Of a stretch of 10,353 nucleotides of DNA, positions 1-6,080 are shown piece after piece. This DNA is from Alphaproteobacteria bacterium UBA3002 (GTDB taxonomy: Bacteria > Pseudomonadota > Alphaproteobacteria > Rickettsiales > UBA3002). The stretch covers positions 1 to 10,353 of the forward strand of contig DDZS01000044.1 in the NCBI GenBank assembly GCA_002346425.1. Direction: 5' to 3'. Position 1 is the first letter of the stretch. Each line of letters starts with the position of its first letter. The position numbers were made by a program, and so were the translations under genes. Below the pieces are notes generated by a model. That model was not told the origin of the DNA and did no database searches. It worked only from the letters and a program-made list of their open reading frames with translations.

Positions 1-42
1 TGGGTCGGCCTACTGGCCTCCCTCCATCGTGATGCCCCGCCT

Positions 43-190
43 GTCACCCCGTGACGAGCACGGGGTGACAACCTATCTACACGAAGAAGCGCGAACAGCA
101 CGTTCGCGCCTGCCAAGAGCCGCGAAAGCGCAGCCAAAGCAATTCCATCAGGAATTGCGGCGGCCAAGTCTGGAGCAAAGCGGAAGACAT
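43..190 (+). repeat. Multi-hairpin intergenic repeat, copy A
   Basis: The element opens with an 11-bp hairpin (GTCACCCCGTG 43-53 with CACGGGGTGAC 59-69), then the conserved tag ACGAAGAA (81-88). Hairpin 1 is GCGCGAAC 89-96 with GTTCGCGC 102-109. Hairpin 2 is CGC-GAAA-GCG (121-130). Hairpin 3 is GCAATTCC 139-146 with GGAATTGC 151-158. Hairpin 4 is GTCT 168-171 with AGAC 185-188 around an inner GC-AAA-GC. The same order of hairpins and linkers recurs at 1610-1719 and 3388-3497. The first 42 bases resemble the sequence leading into copy B (GGCCTC..CCATCG..ATG), so this copy probably continues beyond the window start. No coding function is apparent. Confidence 0.8.
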
Positions 191-193
191 AAT

Positions 194-217
194 AAAACGC
201 GACGGCTACGCCGTCGC
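194..217 (-). terminator. Intrinsic terminator of the response-regulator operon
   Basis: Read on the minus strand, GCGACGGC-GTA-GCCGTCGC forms an 8-bp stem with a 3-nt loop, followed by G and TTTTATTA. The response-regulator stop codon (206-208) overlaps the stem-loop, so the terminator is built partly from the last codons of the gene. Confidence 0.8.
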
Positions 218-604
218 CATCACCCCAAGCCAGAAATGCTCCAGCCGGCCGATAATATGCCGCAGGCCTTCAATATTCAGGGGCTTGGCGATGAAAAACG
301 CGGCGCCGCCGTTGCGTGCGACGAACAGCGCATCGGCATCGGCGCTGCTGCTCATACAGACCAACTCCGCGCGCGACTGGCAGCGTTTCAATAGCGGCAG
401 CAGATCAAACCCGCTGGCTGGTCCCAGATGCACATCAAGCAGGATCAGATGATACTCCACTGCCTGCTGCAACATGCTGCGCGCATGCTCAATATCTTCG
501 GCATAATCCACGCGATTGCAAATCCGCTCACCTAAGAAAAACGCTTCGATCAGCGCCCGGTCCGCCGGGTCATCTTCAATCACCAGAATATTAATCAATT
601 GCAC
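206..604 (-). CDS. Single-domain response regulator (CheY-like receiver)
   Basis: This 132-residue protein is essentially one receiver domain. The acidic pair is E10-D11-D12 after the first strand (INILVIEDD), the phospho-acceptor is D57 (LILLDVHLG), the switch Ser is S85 or S86 (CMSSS), and the conserved Lys is K107 followed by P108. All residues needed for phosphorylation are present. There is no output domain, so it probably acts by protein contact, as a phosphorelay intermediate or a regulator of a partner; which one cannot be read from sequence. The start is GTG at 604, chosen because an exceptionally long Shine-Dalgarno lies 6 nt upstream. It overlaps the end of the upstream membrane-protein gene by 14 nt, indicating translational coupling. 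No histidine kinase gene is in the window. Confidence 0.9.
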   Translation of the reverse strand: MQLINILVIEDDPADRALIEAFFLGERICNRVDYAEDIEHARSMLQQAVEYHLILLDVHLGPASGFDLLPLLKRCQSRAELVCMSSSADADALFVARNGGAAFFIAKPLNIEGLRHIIGRLEHFWLGVMATA

Positions 605-887
605 CGATCACCTCCTTCACCCACACCATCAACCCGGCAAGCAACAGCGCCAGAAACGCCGTGCCGGCGCTTTTCATCAGCAGTTGATGCCAGATCTCGC
701 CGCGCTTCTCGGCCAGCACCCGCCGTTGCCGCAGCCACATTAAATCCGCGCGCAAATCGGCGGGGCGCGTGTCGCTATAAATCAACCCGTGATCGGCAAG
801 CACTAACAGAATTTCCTCGCGCATGGCGGTTGACGAAATATCCATCACCTCCAACTCGCCATCCGCATTCGTGCGCAAAATTTCCAT
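591..887 (-). CDS. Small C-tail-anchored membrane protein, first gene of the response-regulator operon
   Basis: The 98-residue product has a soluble, charged N-terminal part and one hydrophobic segment at about residues 72-90 (GTAFLALLLAGLMVWV), so it should be anchored by its C-terminus with the N-terminus in the cytoplasm. The central DLRADLMWLRQRR stretch before the membrane helix recalls small phage or holin-like proteins of the DUF6127 type; this is a family impression, not a proven match. Its end overlaps the response regulator by 14 nt, so the two are co-translated and may act together, for instance by placing the receiver at the membrane (inference). No good Shine-Dalgarno precedes the ATG; a -10-like hexamer 6 nt upstream suggests a leaderless message. 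Confidence 0.75.
   Translation of the reverse strand: MEILRTNADGELEVMDISSTAMREEILLVLADHGLIYSDTRPADLRADLMWLRQRRVLAEKRGEIWHQLLMKSAGTAFLALLLAGLMVWVKEVIGAID
606..617 (-). promoter_or_regulatory. Near full-length Shine-Dalgarno for the response regulator
   Basis: The minus strand reads AAGGAGGTGATC here, a 12-nt match to the complement of the usual bacterial 16S rRNA 3' end. The GGAGG core sits 6 nt from the GTG start at 604. It lies inside the last codons (VKEVI) of the upstream gene and decides the GTG start. Confidence 0.85.
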
Positions 888-893
888 CGCCCC

Positions 894-899
894 AGTTTA
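894..899 (-). promoter_or_regulatory. Candidate -10 hexamer for a leaderless start
   Basis: On the minus strand TAAACT ends 6 nt before the ATG at 887, placing the expected transcription start at the start codon. The -35 hexamer is poor (TTCCTG at 17-nt spacing), so this is the weakest of the five leaderless candidates. Confidence 0.4.
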
Positions 900-928
900 C
901 GCCGCAACGATAAAAGCAGGAAGATGAC

Positions 929-962
929 AAAAAAATTCCGACCCGCAACTTGCGAGCCGGAA
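929..962 (-). terminator. Intrinsic terminator after the 97-residue membrane protein
   Basis: On the minus strand an interrupted stem (TTCCG..CGGAA outer arms, TGCG/CGCA inner part, 962-936) is followed by seven T residues (935-929). It begins 16 nt after the stop codon at 979-981 and separates this gene from the downstream response-regulator operon. Confidence 0.8.
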
Positions 963-978
963 AGCATGGTCATGACAC

Positions 979-1272
979 TCACGGCATCAGCAGGAGCACC
1001 TTGACGATGCAGATGGTGCTTACGACCATCGAGACGATCAGAAACACCGCGGCGGGAAGCTTGCGCTCATAGCCCCAGGTTCCGATCATGGCGAGAACCA
1101 TCGCCGCGGTCAGGCCGAAGAGCGGCACTCGTACCGCCGCCTCGCCAATGACAGCAATCCCATAGAAGAGATACACCCATCCTACGACCAGCGTGCTCCA
1201 CGCCACCACGCGCAGAATCAGCGGCGCAGCCAGCTGCACTGCGTGTTCATTCACTTTCAGAATCGAAGTCAT
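979..1272 (-). CDS. Small integral membrane protein (about three helices), Pho-box-type cassette 1
   Basis: I do not recognise this 97-residue protein. It has about three hydrophobic segments: roughly residues 20-45, 49-66 and 72-95, with a charged turn YERK at 68-71. The start is fixed by AAGGAG ending 8 nt before the ATG. The gene stands alone: it has its own promoter with a Pho-box-like direct repeat (1360-1377), a two-hairpin leader (1293-1331) and its own terminator. Two other small membrane-protein genes (6772 and 7405) share the same promoter and leader design but not obvious protein sequence similarity. A role in the envelope under phosphate or another two-component-sensed stress is inference only. 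Confidence 0.8.
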   Translation of the reverse strand: MTSILKVNEHAVQLAAPLILRVVAWSTLVVGWVYLFYGIAVIGEAAVRVPLFGLTAAMVLAMIGTWGYERKLPAAVFLIVSMVVSTICIVKVLLLMP

Positions 1273-1292
1273 GCTTCGAACTCCTTGTTTCC

Positions 1293-1331
1293 GAGAGCTG
1301 ACGCCCTCAATACTTCTTCAAAGGAAAAAGT
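1293..1331 (-). promoter_or_regulatory. Two-hairpin 5' leader, copy L1
   Basis: Minus strand: hairpin I is ACTTTTTC (1331-1324), loop CTTT, GAAGAAGT (1319-1312), with one G-T wobble. A 3-nt linker ATT follows, then hairpin II GAGGGC (1308-1303), loop GTCA, GCTCTC (1298-1293). The Shine-Dalgarno AAGGAG follows 6 nt later. The order, loop and 3-nt linker match the leaders at 6698 and 7353. Confidence 0.7.
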
Positions 1332-1343
1332 AAAACAGCCACC

Positions 1344-1377
1344 CTTCTATCCGCCCCAGATGACGGTTTCATGACGA
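1344..1377 (-). promoter_or_regulatory. Pho-box-like promoter P1
   Basis: Minus strand: TCGTCAT-GAAA-CCGTCAT (1377-1360) is a 7-4-7 direct repeat with an 11-bp period, close to the PhoB consensus CTGTCAT-N4-CTGTCAT. Ten nucleotides later comes TAGAAG (1349-1344) as -10, the canonical position for a PhoB site replacing the -35 element. Confidence 0.65.
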
Positions 1378-1725
1378 TTGGAGGATTTATTTCCGCCACC
1401 GCTTCGCGCTGGCTAGTGGTTGCACGCTCGCCTCCTGCTCGCTCCGCAACGGCCTCACTTCGCTCAGCGTCTCCGCCTGCTGGCCTCGTATCCATCGGTA
1501 TGCTCGCAATGACGGAAAAAACTGTCACCCCGTCTTTATGACGGGGTCCGGGGCCGCACGCACCGGCAGAACCAGACCCCGTCATGCGACGGGGTGACAA
1601 CCAATCTATACGAAGAACCGCTGCCAGTAGGCAGCGCCTGCCAAGAGCCGCCGAGAGGCGCAAGCGAAGCAGTTTCAGCAGAAACTGCGGAGCCACTAGC
1701 ATCGGCAAAGCCGATGCTAAAAAAC
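1378..1725 (+). repeat. Composite palindromic region with multi-hairpin repeat, copy B
   Basis: The clear copy is 1610-1719: tag ACGAAGAA (1610-1617), hairpin 1 CGCTGCC-AGTA-GGCAGCG (1619-1636), hairpin 2 CGCC-GAGA-GGCG (1649-1660), hairpin 3 GCAGTTTC-AGCA-GAAACTGC (1669-1688), and hairpin 4 TAGCATCGGC-AAA-GCCGATGCTA (1697-1719, arms listed separately). Before it, GTCACCCCGTC (1524-1534) pairs with GACGGGGTGAC (1588-1598), enclosing TGACGGGGTC (1539-1548) with GACCCCGTCA (1575-1584). The part at 1378-1500 has similar GC-rich short stems and the 8-mer CCACTAGC inverted (1412-1419), perhaps a decayed inverted copy. This fills the gap between the SulP gene and the 97-residue gene; I see no gene in it. 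Confidence 0.75.
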
Positions 1726-1729
1726 TCCC

Positions 1730-3256
1730 CTACGCCGTCGTCGGCGGATGCTCCTTATAATCCACGACCACGCGGTAATGCGGGTCGCCGTCGAGATCGG
1801 CTTCCATATAATTGCCCGCTTTATAGAGCAAGCCCCGGCAATCCGGCGACAGATGGCGCAGATGCAGCACCGTGCCATTCTGGCGGTATTTTTCGCTTAA
1901 ACCATCGATCGCTTCCAGTGCCGAATGATCCCACACGCGGCTATGTTTGAAATCAATCACCACGTCCTTCGGGTCATCCTTGGGCGAAAACAGGTCACGA
2001 AATTCGGAGACGGAAGCAAAAAACAATTGCCCATGCAACACGTACACTTTCTTCTCCGCCGTGTCTTCGGCCACTTCCGCATAGATATGCCGCGCGGAAG
2101 CCCAAGCGAAATTCAGCGCTGAGACGATCACCCCGATCACCACCGCCAGCGCCAGATCCGTCGCCACCGTCACCGCCGACACCAAGACGATAATTAGCGC
2201 ATCGCTGCGCGGAATTTTATGCATGATCCGCAAACTCGACCATTCAAAGGTCGCAATCACCACCACAAACATCACGCCGACCAGTGCCGCCACGGGAATC
2301 ACCTCGATCCACGGCGCGGCGAATAAAATAAAACTCAGCAAAAACAGCGCCGCCGCCGTGCCGGAAATCCGCGTGCGTGCGCCGGATTTGATATTAATCA
2401 TCGACTGCCCAATCATCGCGCAGCCGCCCATCGCGCCGAAAAAGCCACTCGTAATATTCGCCGCGCCCTGCGCCACACATTCGCGGCTATTGCGCCCGCG
2501 CGTTTCGGTCAGCTCGTCGATCAGCGTCAGCGTCAATAACGACTCGATCAGCCCGACGCCTGCCAGCACCACCGAATACGGCAGAATAATTTGCAGCGTT
2601 TCCAGATTCAGCGGCACTTGCGGAATCGCAAAGCTCGGCAGGCTCCCCGAAATCGACGCGAGATCGCCCACCGTGCGCGTGTCGACGCCGGCGAAAATCA
2701 CCACCGCGCTCGCTACGCCGATCCCCGCTAAGGGTGCCGGAAATTTGCTGGTCAGCTTGGGCAGCAGAAAAATCACCCCCATCGTCAGCGCGACGAGCCA
2801 CAGCATCGTTTGCAGCTCTTCGCCCGGCAGCCAGTCGCCCTGCGGCGTTTGAAACTGCCCCAATTGCGCCAGAAAAATCACGATCGCCAGACCATTCACA
2901 AAGCCCAGCATCACCGGATAGGGCACCATGCGAATGAATTTGCCCAAGCGCAGCACCCCGGCCGCCACTTGCAACAGCCCGCATAACACCACCGCGGCAA
3001 ACAGATATTCCACGCCATGCTCTGCGACCAGCGCCACCATGACCACCGCCATCGCCCCCGTGGCGCCGGAAATCATCCCCGGCCTGCCGCCACCCACGGC
3101 CGTAATCAACCCGACTAGGAACGCGGCATAGAGTCCCACCAGAGGCTCCACGCCGGCAATAAACGCAAACGCCACCGCTTCGGGCACCAGCGCCAACGCG
3201 ACCGTCAGGCCAGACAATAATTCGGTTTTCCATACGGATGGTGAATAGTGAATCAC
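1730..3256 (-). CDS. SulP-family anion transporter with C-terminal STAS domain
   Basis: The 508-residue protein has the SulP (SLC26-related) architecture: a long hydrophobic core at about residues 15-390 and a cytoplasmic STAS domain at about 403-490. Family hallmarks are GLTVALALVPEAVAFAFIAG at 16-35, ETRGRNSRECVAQGAANI at 251-268 and GAMGGCAMIGQSMINIKSG at 274-292. It should carry an inorganic anion (sulfate, bicarbonate or similar) across the inner membrane; substrate cannot be deduced and there is no fused carbonic anhydrase. The reading frame stays open 77 codons further upstream, but that part is antisense to repeat C and has no family similarity. I chose GTG at 3256, preceded by GAGG with 8-nt spacing. 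Its 3' end abuts repeat B; no clear terminator is seen. Confidence 0.93.
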   Translation of the reverse strand: MIHYSPSVWKTELLSGLTVALALVPEAVAFAFIAGVEPLVGLYAAFLVGLITAVGGGRPGMISGATGAMAVVMVALVAEHGVEYLFAAVVLCGLLQVAAGVLRLGKFIRMVPYPVMLGFVNGLAIVIFLAQLGQFQTPQGDWLPGEELQTMLWLVALTMGVIFLLPKLTSKFPAPLAGIGVASAVVIFAGVDTRTVGDLASISGSLPSFAIPQVPLNLETLQIILPYSVVLAGVGLIESLLTLTLIDELTETRGRNSRECVAQGAANITSGFFGAMGGCAMIGQSMINIKSGARTRISGTAAALFLLSFILFAAPWIEVIPVAALVGVMFVVVIATFEWSSLRIMHKIPRSDALIIVLVSAVTVATDLALAVVIGVIVSALNFAWASARHIYAEVAEDTAEKKVYVLHGQLFFASVSEFRDLFSPKDDPKDVVIDFKHSRVWDHSALEAIDGLSEKYRQNGTVLHLRHLSPDCRGLLYKAGNYMEADLDGDPHYRVVVDYKEHPPTTA

Positions 3257-3387
3257 AGGCAAATCCTCATTTTTTATGTTGCGCCGCACCCTAAGCAGAT
3301 GCTCCCCCCTAGGCAAGAGGTTTATGTTTGCACTCGCTTGCACCCTTAGGATAGACGGATCACGCGCGGCAATGACGACGGAGAGGG

Positions 3388-3528
3388 ACGAAGAAGCGCG
3401 AACAGTACGTTCGCGCCAGCCCTGAGCCGCCGGTAGGCGCAGCTGGAGCAATTCCAGCAGGAATTGCGGAGGCCAAGTCTGAAGCAAAGCGGAAGACAGA
3501 AAAACCCAGAATTGGCACAGCCAATTCT
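3388..3528 (+). repeat. Multi-hairpin intergenic repeat, copy C
   Basis: Tag ACGAAGAA (3388-3395) is followed by hairpin 1 GCGCGAAC 3396-3403 with GTTCGCGC 3409-3416, hairpin 2 CGCC-GGTA-GGCG (3428-3439), hairpin 3 GCAATTCC-AGCA-GGAATTGC (3448-3467) and hairpin 4 GTCT 3477-3480 with AGAC 3494-3497. A further 9-bp hairpin AGAATTGGC-ACA-GCCAATTCT (3508-3528) follows after an A-run; on the minus strand that hairpin is followed by GGG and TTTTT (terminator-like). The copy lies between the divergent SulP and prepilin 1 genes. The remaining gap sequence, 3257-3387, holds the SulP leader and two near-identical 10-mers (3286-3295, 3340-3349), with no gene. Confidence 0.8.
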
Positions 3529-3530
3529 TC

Positions 3531-3562
3531 TTAACGCTTTGTTAGTCTTTCCGCGGTATACT
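3531..3562 (+). promoter_or_regulatory. CtrA-type box and -10 of prepilin 1
   Basis: TTAA-CGCTTTG-TTAG (3531-3545) matches the CtrA full site TTAA-N7-TTAA with one mismatch. TATACT (3557-3562) is a good -10, starting 26 nt after the first T of the box, so the box covers the -35 region as at CtrA-activated promoters. Confidence 0.65.
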
Positions 3563-3581
3563 ACGCAAAAAAGGAGGCGGT

Positions 3582-4400
3582 ATGCGTCAAGGGTTTACAT
3601 TGGTGGAATTATCGATCGTGCTGGTCATTATCGGCCTGATCACCGGCGGTATTCTCGGCGGTCAACATCTGATCCGCAGCGCCGGCATCCGCGCGACAAC
3701 CTCGCAAACCGTGCAATTCCAAACCGCCGTCAACAGCTTCTACGACAAATACCGCGAACTCCCCGGCGACATGCCCAACGCCACCAAATTCTGGGGCGCC
3801 GCAGACAATAATGATGGTCTCGGCAGCGATTGCTATACCGTCAATTCCTTCACCCTCGCCGACCCGGAAAAAACCTGTAACGGCAATGGCGATGGCATCA
3901 TTTATGTCGCCGAAGGCGCCTCCACCAGTGCCGTATGGCGCTGGGCAGAGCGGTTCCGTTTCTGGCAGCATCTGGCCAATGCCGGACTGGTCGAGGGCGG
4001 CTATATGGGCCGGACCGATTCCACCACTTCGAATTGGGCACCGAATATTGGCCGGAATGTCCCTGCCGCGAAAATCGGCGAAAACACGTATTTCGATGCC
4101 TATGGCGTACCTAATACCGGCGGTGGCGTGAACTTATTTCCCAGTCTCAAATATAATTTTCTAGTGATGACGGGCAATTTAGGTGCAACGAGTTTCAGTT
4201 CCCCGCTAACCCCTAAAGAAATGTGGAGCATCGACGACAAGATCGACGACGGCTATCCCGGCAGCGGCGATTTACGTAGCGCCCCAAGGTCCAGTACCCA
4301 TGGGCCAAATTGCACGACTACGGATGACGAACGCACCGCCGAATACGATGTCAGCAATACCTCCGCCACGTGTTTATACACCATGCGTATCGACCATTAA
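3582..4400 (+). CDS. Type IV pilin-like / pseudopilin precursor, paralogue 1
   Basis: The 272-residue product starts MRQG|FTLVELSIVLVIIG, a class III prepilin signal: short basic leader, cleavage after G4, Phe at +1 and Glu at +5 of the mature protein, then a hydrophobic helix to about residue 28. It would be processed by a prepilin peptidase and assembled into a pilus or type II secretion-like filament. Shared with the paralogues at 5055 and 9044 are LPGDM (60-64), FWQHLANAGLVEG (127-139), IDDKIDDGYPGSG (217-229), four cysteines (C84, C99, C244, C264) and NGNGDG at 100-105 just after C99. AGGAGG lies 4 nt before the ATG. The stop codon TAA overlaps the stop of the convergent gene in the shared TTAA at 4397-4400. 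No pilus assembly genes are nearby. Confidence 0.9.
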   Translation: MRQGFTLVELSIVLVIIGLITGGILGGQHLIRSAGIRATTSQTVQFQTAVNSFYDKYRELPGDMPNATKFWGAADNNDGLGSDCYTVNSFTLADPEKTCNGNGDGIIYVAEGASTSAVWRWAERFRFWQHLANAGLVEGGYMGRTDSTTSNWAPNIGRNVPAAKIGENTYFDAYGVPNTGGGVNLFPSLKYNFLVMTGNLGATSFSSPLTPKEMWSIDDKIDDGYPGSGDLRSAPRSSTHGPNCTTTDDERTAEYDVSNTSATCLYTMRIDH

Positions 4401-4924
4401 GCGTCGAGCACTGCCTGATACGCCTTTAGCCGCTCGCTTTCGGCGGGCGTCAGATTCCCGTCATGCAAACAGAAATGATCGCCAATCGCCAGCAGCGTGT
4501 CGCGCAGCGCAAAGACGGCATCTTGCGAATAATGATGTTTAATCAGACAAATCTGCGCAATGCGCCAGCAGAGCGGCGCAAAAATCTGCGAAGTGTCGGT
4601 CGTTTTCAACACGTCGCCCAAACTCTCCGTCAGCGCCGTCACCTGTTTCTCCCGTTGCCGCGCGCTTGTCAGCGGCTCCGCCTGCAACCAGCTCACATAT
4701 TCCGCAATCAACACCAGTTCGGCGCGCGCGCTCAGACTATCCGCCGTCGCGAAATACATACCGATATCGGTCACATCTTTAATCAACACTTCATGGATCG
4801 AGCGCTCCCCCACCAGATCACGCAGATGCGAGTCAACCACCAGTGTTTGCTGCCAGAATTTGAATATCGGCGAGAATATGCCGTGCAAACGCTCGGTCAA
4901 ATCGCGCGGGGTAAAAGCGACCAT
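4397..4924 (-). CDS. Unrecognised helical cytoplasmic protein, 175 residues
   Basis: I do not recognise this protein with confidence. It looks wholly alpha-helical and soluble, with no signal peptide or membrane segment. The C-terminal part HDGNLTPAESERL (154-166) recalls the acidic loop-helix of TerB-like domains, but the rest does not settle the matter. The start is ATG at 4924: no Shine-Dalgarno is visible, but a good promoter (-35 TTGAAA, 17 nt, -10 TATACC) ends 7 nt before it, which fits a leaderless message and argues against the longer open frame that runs through prepilin 2. It converges on prepilin 1 with overlapping stops and diverges from prepilin 2. Confidence 0.75.
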   Translation of the reverse strand: MVAFTPRDLTERLHGIFSPIFKFWQQTLVVDSHLRDLVGERSIHEVLIKDVTDIGMYFATADSLSARAELVLIAEYVSWLQAEPLTSARQREKQVTALTESLGDVLKTTDTSQIFAPLCWRIAQICLIKHHYSQDAVFALRDTLLAIGDHFCLHDGNLTPAESERLKAYQAVLDA

Positions 4925-4931
4925 AGCCGCT

Positions 4932-4960
4932 GGTATAGCAATCTTGCCGCAGGGTTTCAA
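4932..4960 (-). promoter_or_regulatory. Promoter of the 175-residue gene, leaderless type
   Basis: Minus strand: TTGAAA (4960-4955), a 17-nt spacer, TATACC (4937-4932), then 7 nt to the ATG at 4924. The expected transcription start coincides with the start codon. Confidence 0.6.
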
Positions 4961-4995
4961 GCGCCCGACACCGAAACATGGGATTTGAGCAATTC

Positions 4996-5028
4996 TTAAC
5001 CCTATCTTAACTCCCCGCGTGCTAGAGT
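4996..5028 (+). promoter_or_regulatory. CtrA-type box and -10 of prepilin 2
   Basis: TTAA-CCCTATC-TTAAC (4996-5011) is a perfect TTAA-N7-TTAA full site with the extra C. TAGAGT (5023-5028) is the likely -10, 27 nt after the box start. The site lies in the divergent gap with the 175-residue gene. Confidence 0.7.
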
Positions 5029-5054
5029 AAGACAAACTGAACAAAGGATAAGCT

Positions 5055-5831
5055 ATGCGTCGCGGTTTTTCATTGGTGGAAATGAGTATTGTGTTGGTCA
5101 TCATTGGCCTCATCGTCGGTGGCGTCATGATCGGCCAGAACCTCATCGTCGCGGCGCGCATGAAAACCGTCGGCACCGACATGGTCCGCTACAAAGATTT
5201 AGCCACCCAGTTCCGCGAACGCTATTACGCCTGGCCGGGTGATTTTAACGGCGCGTCGATTTGGGGCTTATCCAACGCGACCTTCAACACCTGCGACACC
5301 ATCGCCACTACCAACGGCACCACGCAAACCTGTAATGGCGATGGCGATGACCGCATCGAGCTCGATGCCGATACCAGCAGCAGCGCCAATAACATGGTCG
5401 AATCCGCCCGCGCCTTCCAGCACCTGTCCAATGCCGGGTTGATGGACGGGCAATTCAGCGGCGTGATGAATGGCGGCAGCCTTTCCACCGCCCGCGCTTA
5501 TGTCGATTTCCCCGCCGGACCGATTGATGGCAGCTTCTATTTCTATGACTATATCGACAATAGCAGCGGTTCGGATTCCAGCGTCTGGCGTCTCCCCATC
5601 GGCAATATCATCCACCTTTATTTATCCAGTGGTGCCGCCACGCCGAAACAAATTAAAGAAATTGATATCAAAATGGACGATGGCCTGCCCGGGAAAGGCC
5701 GCTTTATGGTGCGCAATTGGGACGAATGCACCAATGCGGCCAATAATGCTCAGCATTCCATTGCGATCTACGACCTTGTCAATCCGGTGGGCGAAGCCTG
5801 TAACGCCTTCTACCTAATCGATCCACGCTAG
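5055..5831 (+). CDS. Type IV pilin-like / pseudopilin precursor, paralogue 2
   Basis: The 258-residue product has the class III signal MRRG|FSLVEMSIVLVIIG with Glu at mature position 5. It keeps the family frame: WPGDF (60-64), FQHLSNAGLMDG (121-132), IDIKMDDGLPGKG (203-215), four cysteines (C80, C93, C225, C249) and NGDGDDRIELD (94-104) after the second Cys, which resembles a calcium-binding loop. Sequence between these blocks differs strongly from paralogues 1 and 3, as expected for surface-exposed pilin regions. AAGGA lies 6 nt before the ATG, with the -10 about 26 nt upstream of the start. It stands alone with no pilus machinery next to it and no clear terminator after its stop. Confidence 0.9.
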   Translation: MRRGFSLVEMSIVLVIIGLIVGGVMIGQNLIVAARMKTVGTDMVRYKDLATQFRERYYAWPGDFNGASIWGLSNATFNTCDTIATTNGTTQTCNGDGDDRIELDADTSSSANNMVESARAFQHLSNAGLMDGQFSGVMNGGSLSTARAYVDFPAGPIDGSFYFYDYIDNSSGSDSSVWRLPIGNIIHLYLSSGAATPKQIKEIDIKMDDGLPGKGRFMVRNWDECTNAANNAQHSIAIYDLVNPVGEACNAFYLIDPR

Positions 5832-5854
5832 CACACGCTTAGGTTGTTTCGTCT

Positions 5855-5893
5855 ACATATGATACACGCATATGTGGATAATTCTGTGAATTT
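5855..5893. other. DnaA-box-like site overlapping a hairpin in an AT-rich gap
   Basis: TGTGGATAA (5873-5881) is the exact reverse complement of the DnaA box TTATCCACA. A degenerate second copy, TGTGAATTT (5885-5893), follows 12 nt later. A 7-bp hairpin ACATATG 5855-5861 with CATATGT 5869-5875 overlaps the box. The whole gap 5832-6080 is AT-richer than its surroundings, but a single perfect box is far short of an origin. Confidence 0.4.
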
Positions 5894-6080
5894 CTTGCGA
5901 GCCGTTTTCGTCGCTTTCTTCCTTGTAACCCTTGGCTATCCTAAGAGAGCAGCTTTATCGCGCGCTGGGAAGCCTATAAGTTGTATAAAATTACCATTCC
6001 TTATTTAAAGTTGCAATGCTCTGACGTCGACCTAAGGTTGTTCCCATACAAAACAATACAACCGAAAAGGAAGACACGTC

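Noticed and set aside
910..930. A Pho-like half-site TTGTCAT with a TTATCG hexamer 10 nt later, upstream of the 98-residue gene
   Set aside because: Only one half of the direct repeat is present and the -10 is poor; not enough to add this operon to the Pho-type group.
1307..1708. A 133-codon minus-strand ORF between SulP and the 97-residue gene
   Set aside because: It runs through hairpin repeats and the Pho-box promoter region; no Shine-Dalgarno or protein character.
2487..3233. A 248-codon open frame on the minus strand inside the SulP gene
   Set aside because: It is an alternate frame of a clearly coding SulP sequence, rich in Gly, Arg and Ala with no domain.
43..3528. CRISPR array reading of the repeated hairpins
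   Set aside because: The copies are about 1.5-1.8 kb apart with genes between them, lack regular short spacers, and no cas genes are present.
4925..5182. Extension of the 175-residue minus-strand protein to 5182
   Set aside because: It would run antisense through prepilin 2's start and promoter, while a good promoter sits just before ATG 4924.
5832..6080. Chromosomal or plasmid replication origin
   Set aside because: One perfect DnaA box and no typical origin neighbours, iterons or replication initiator gene.
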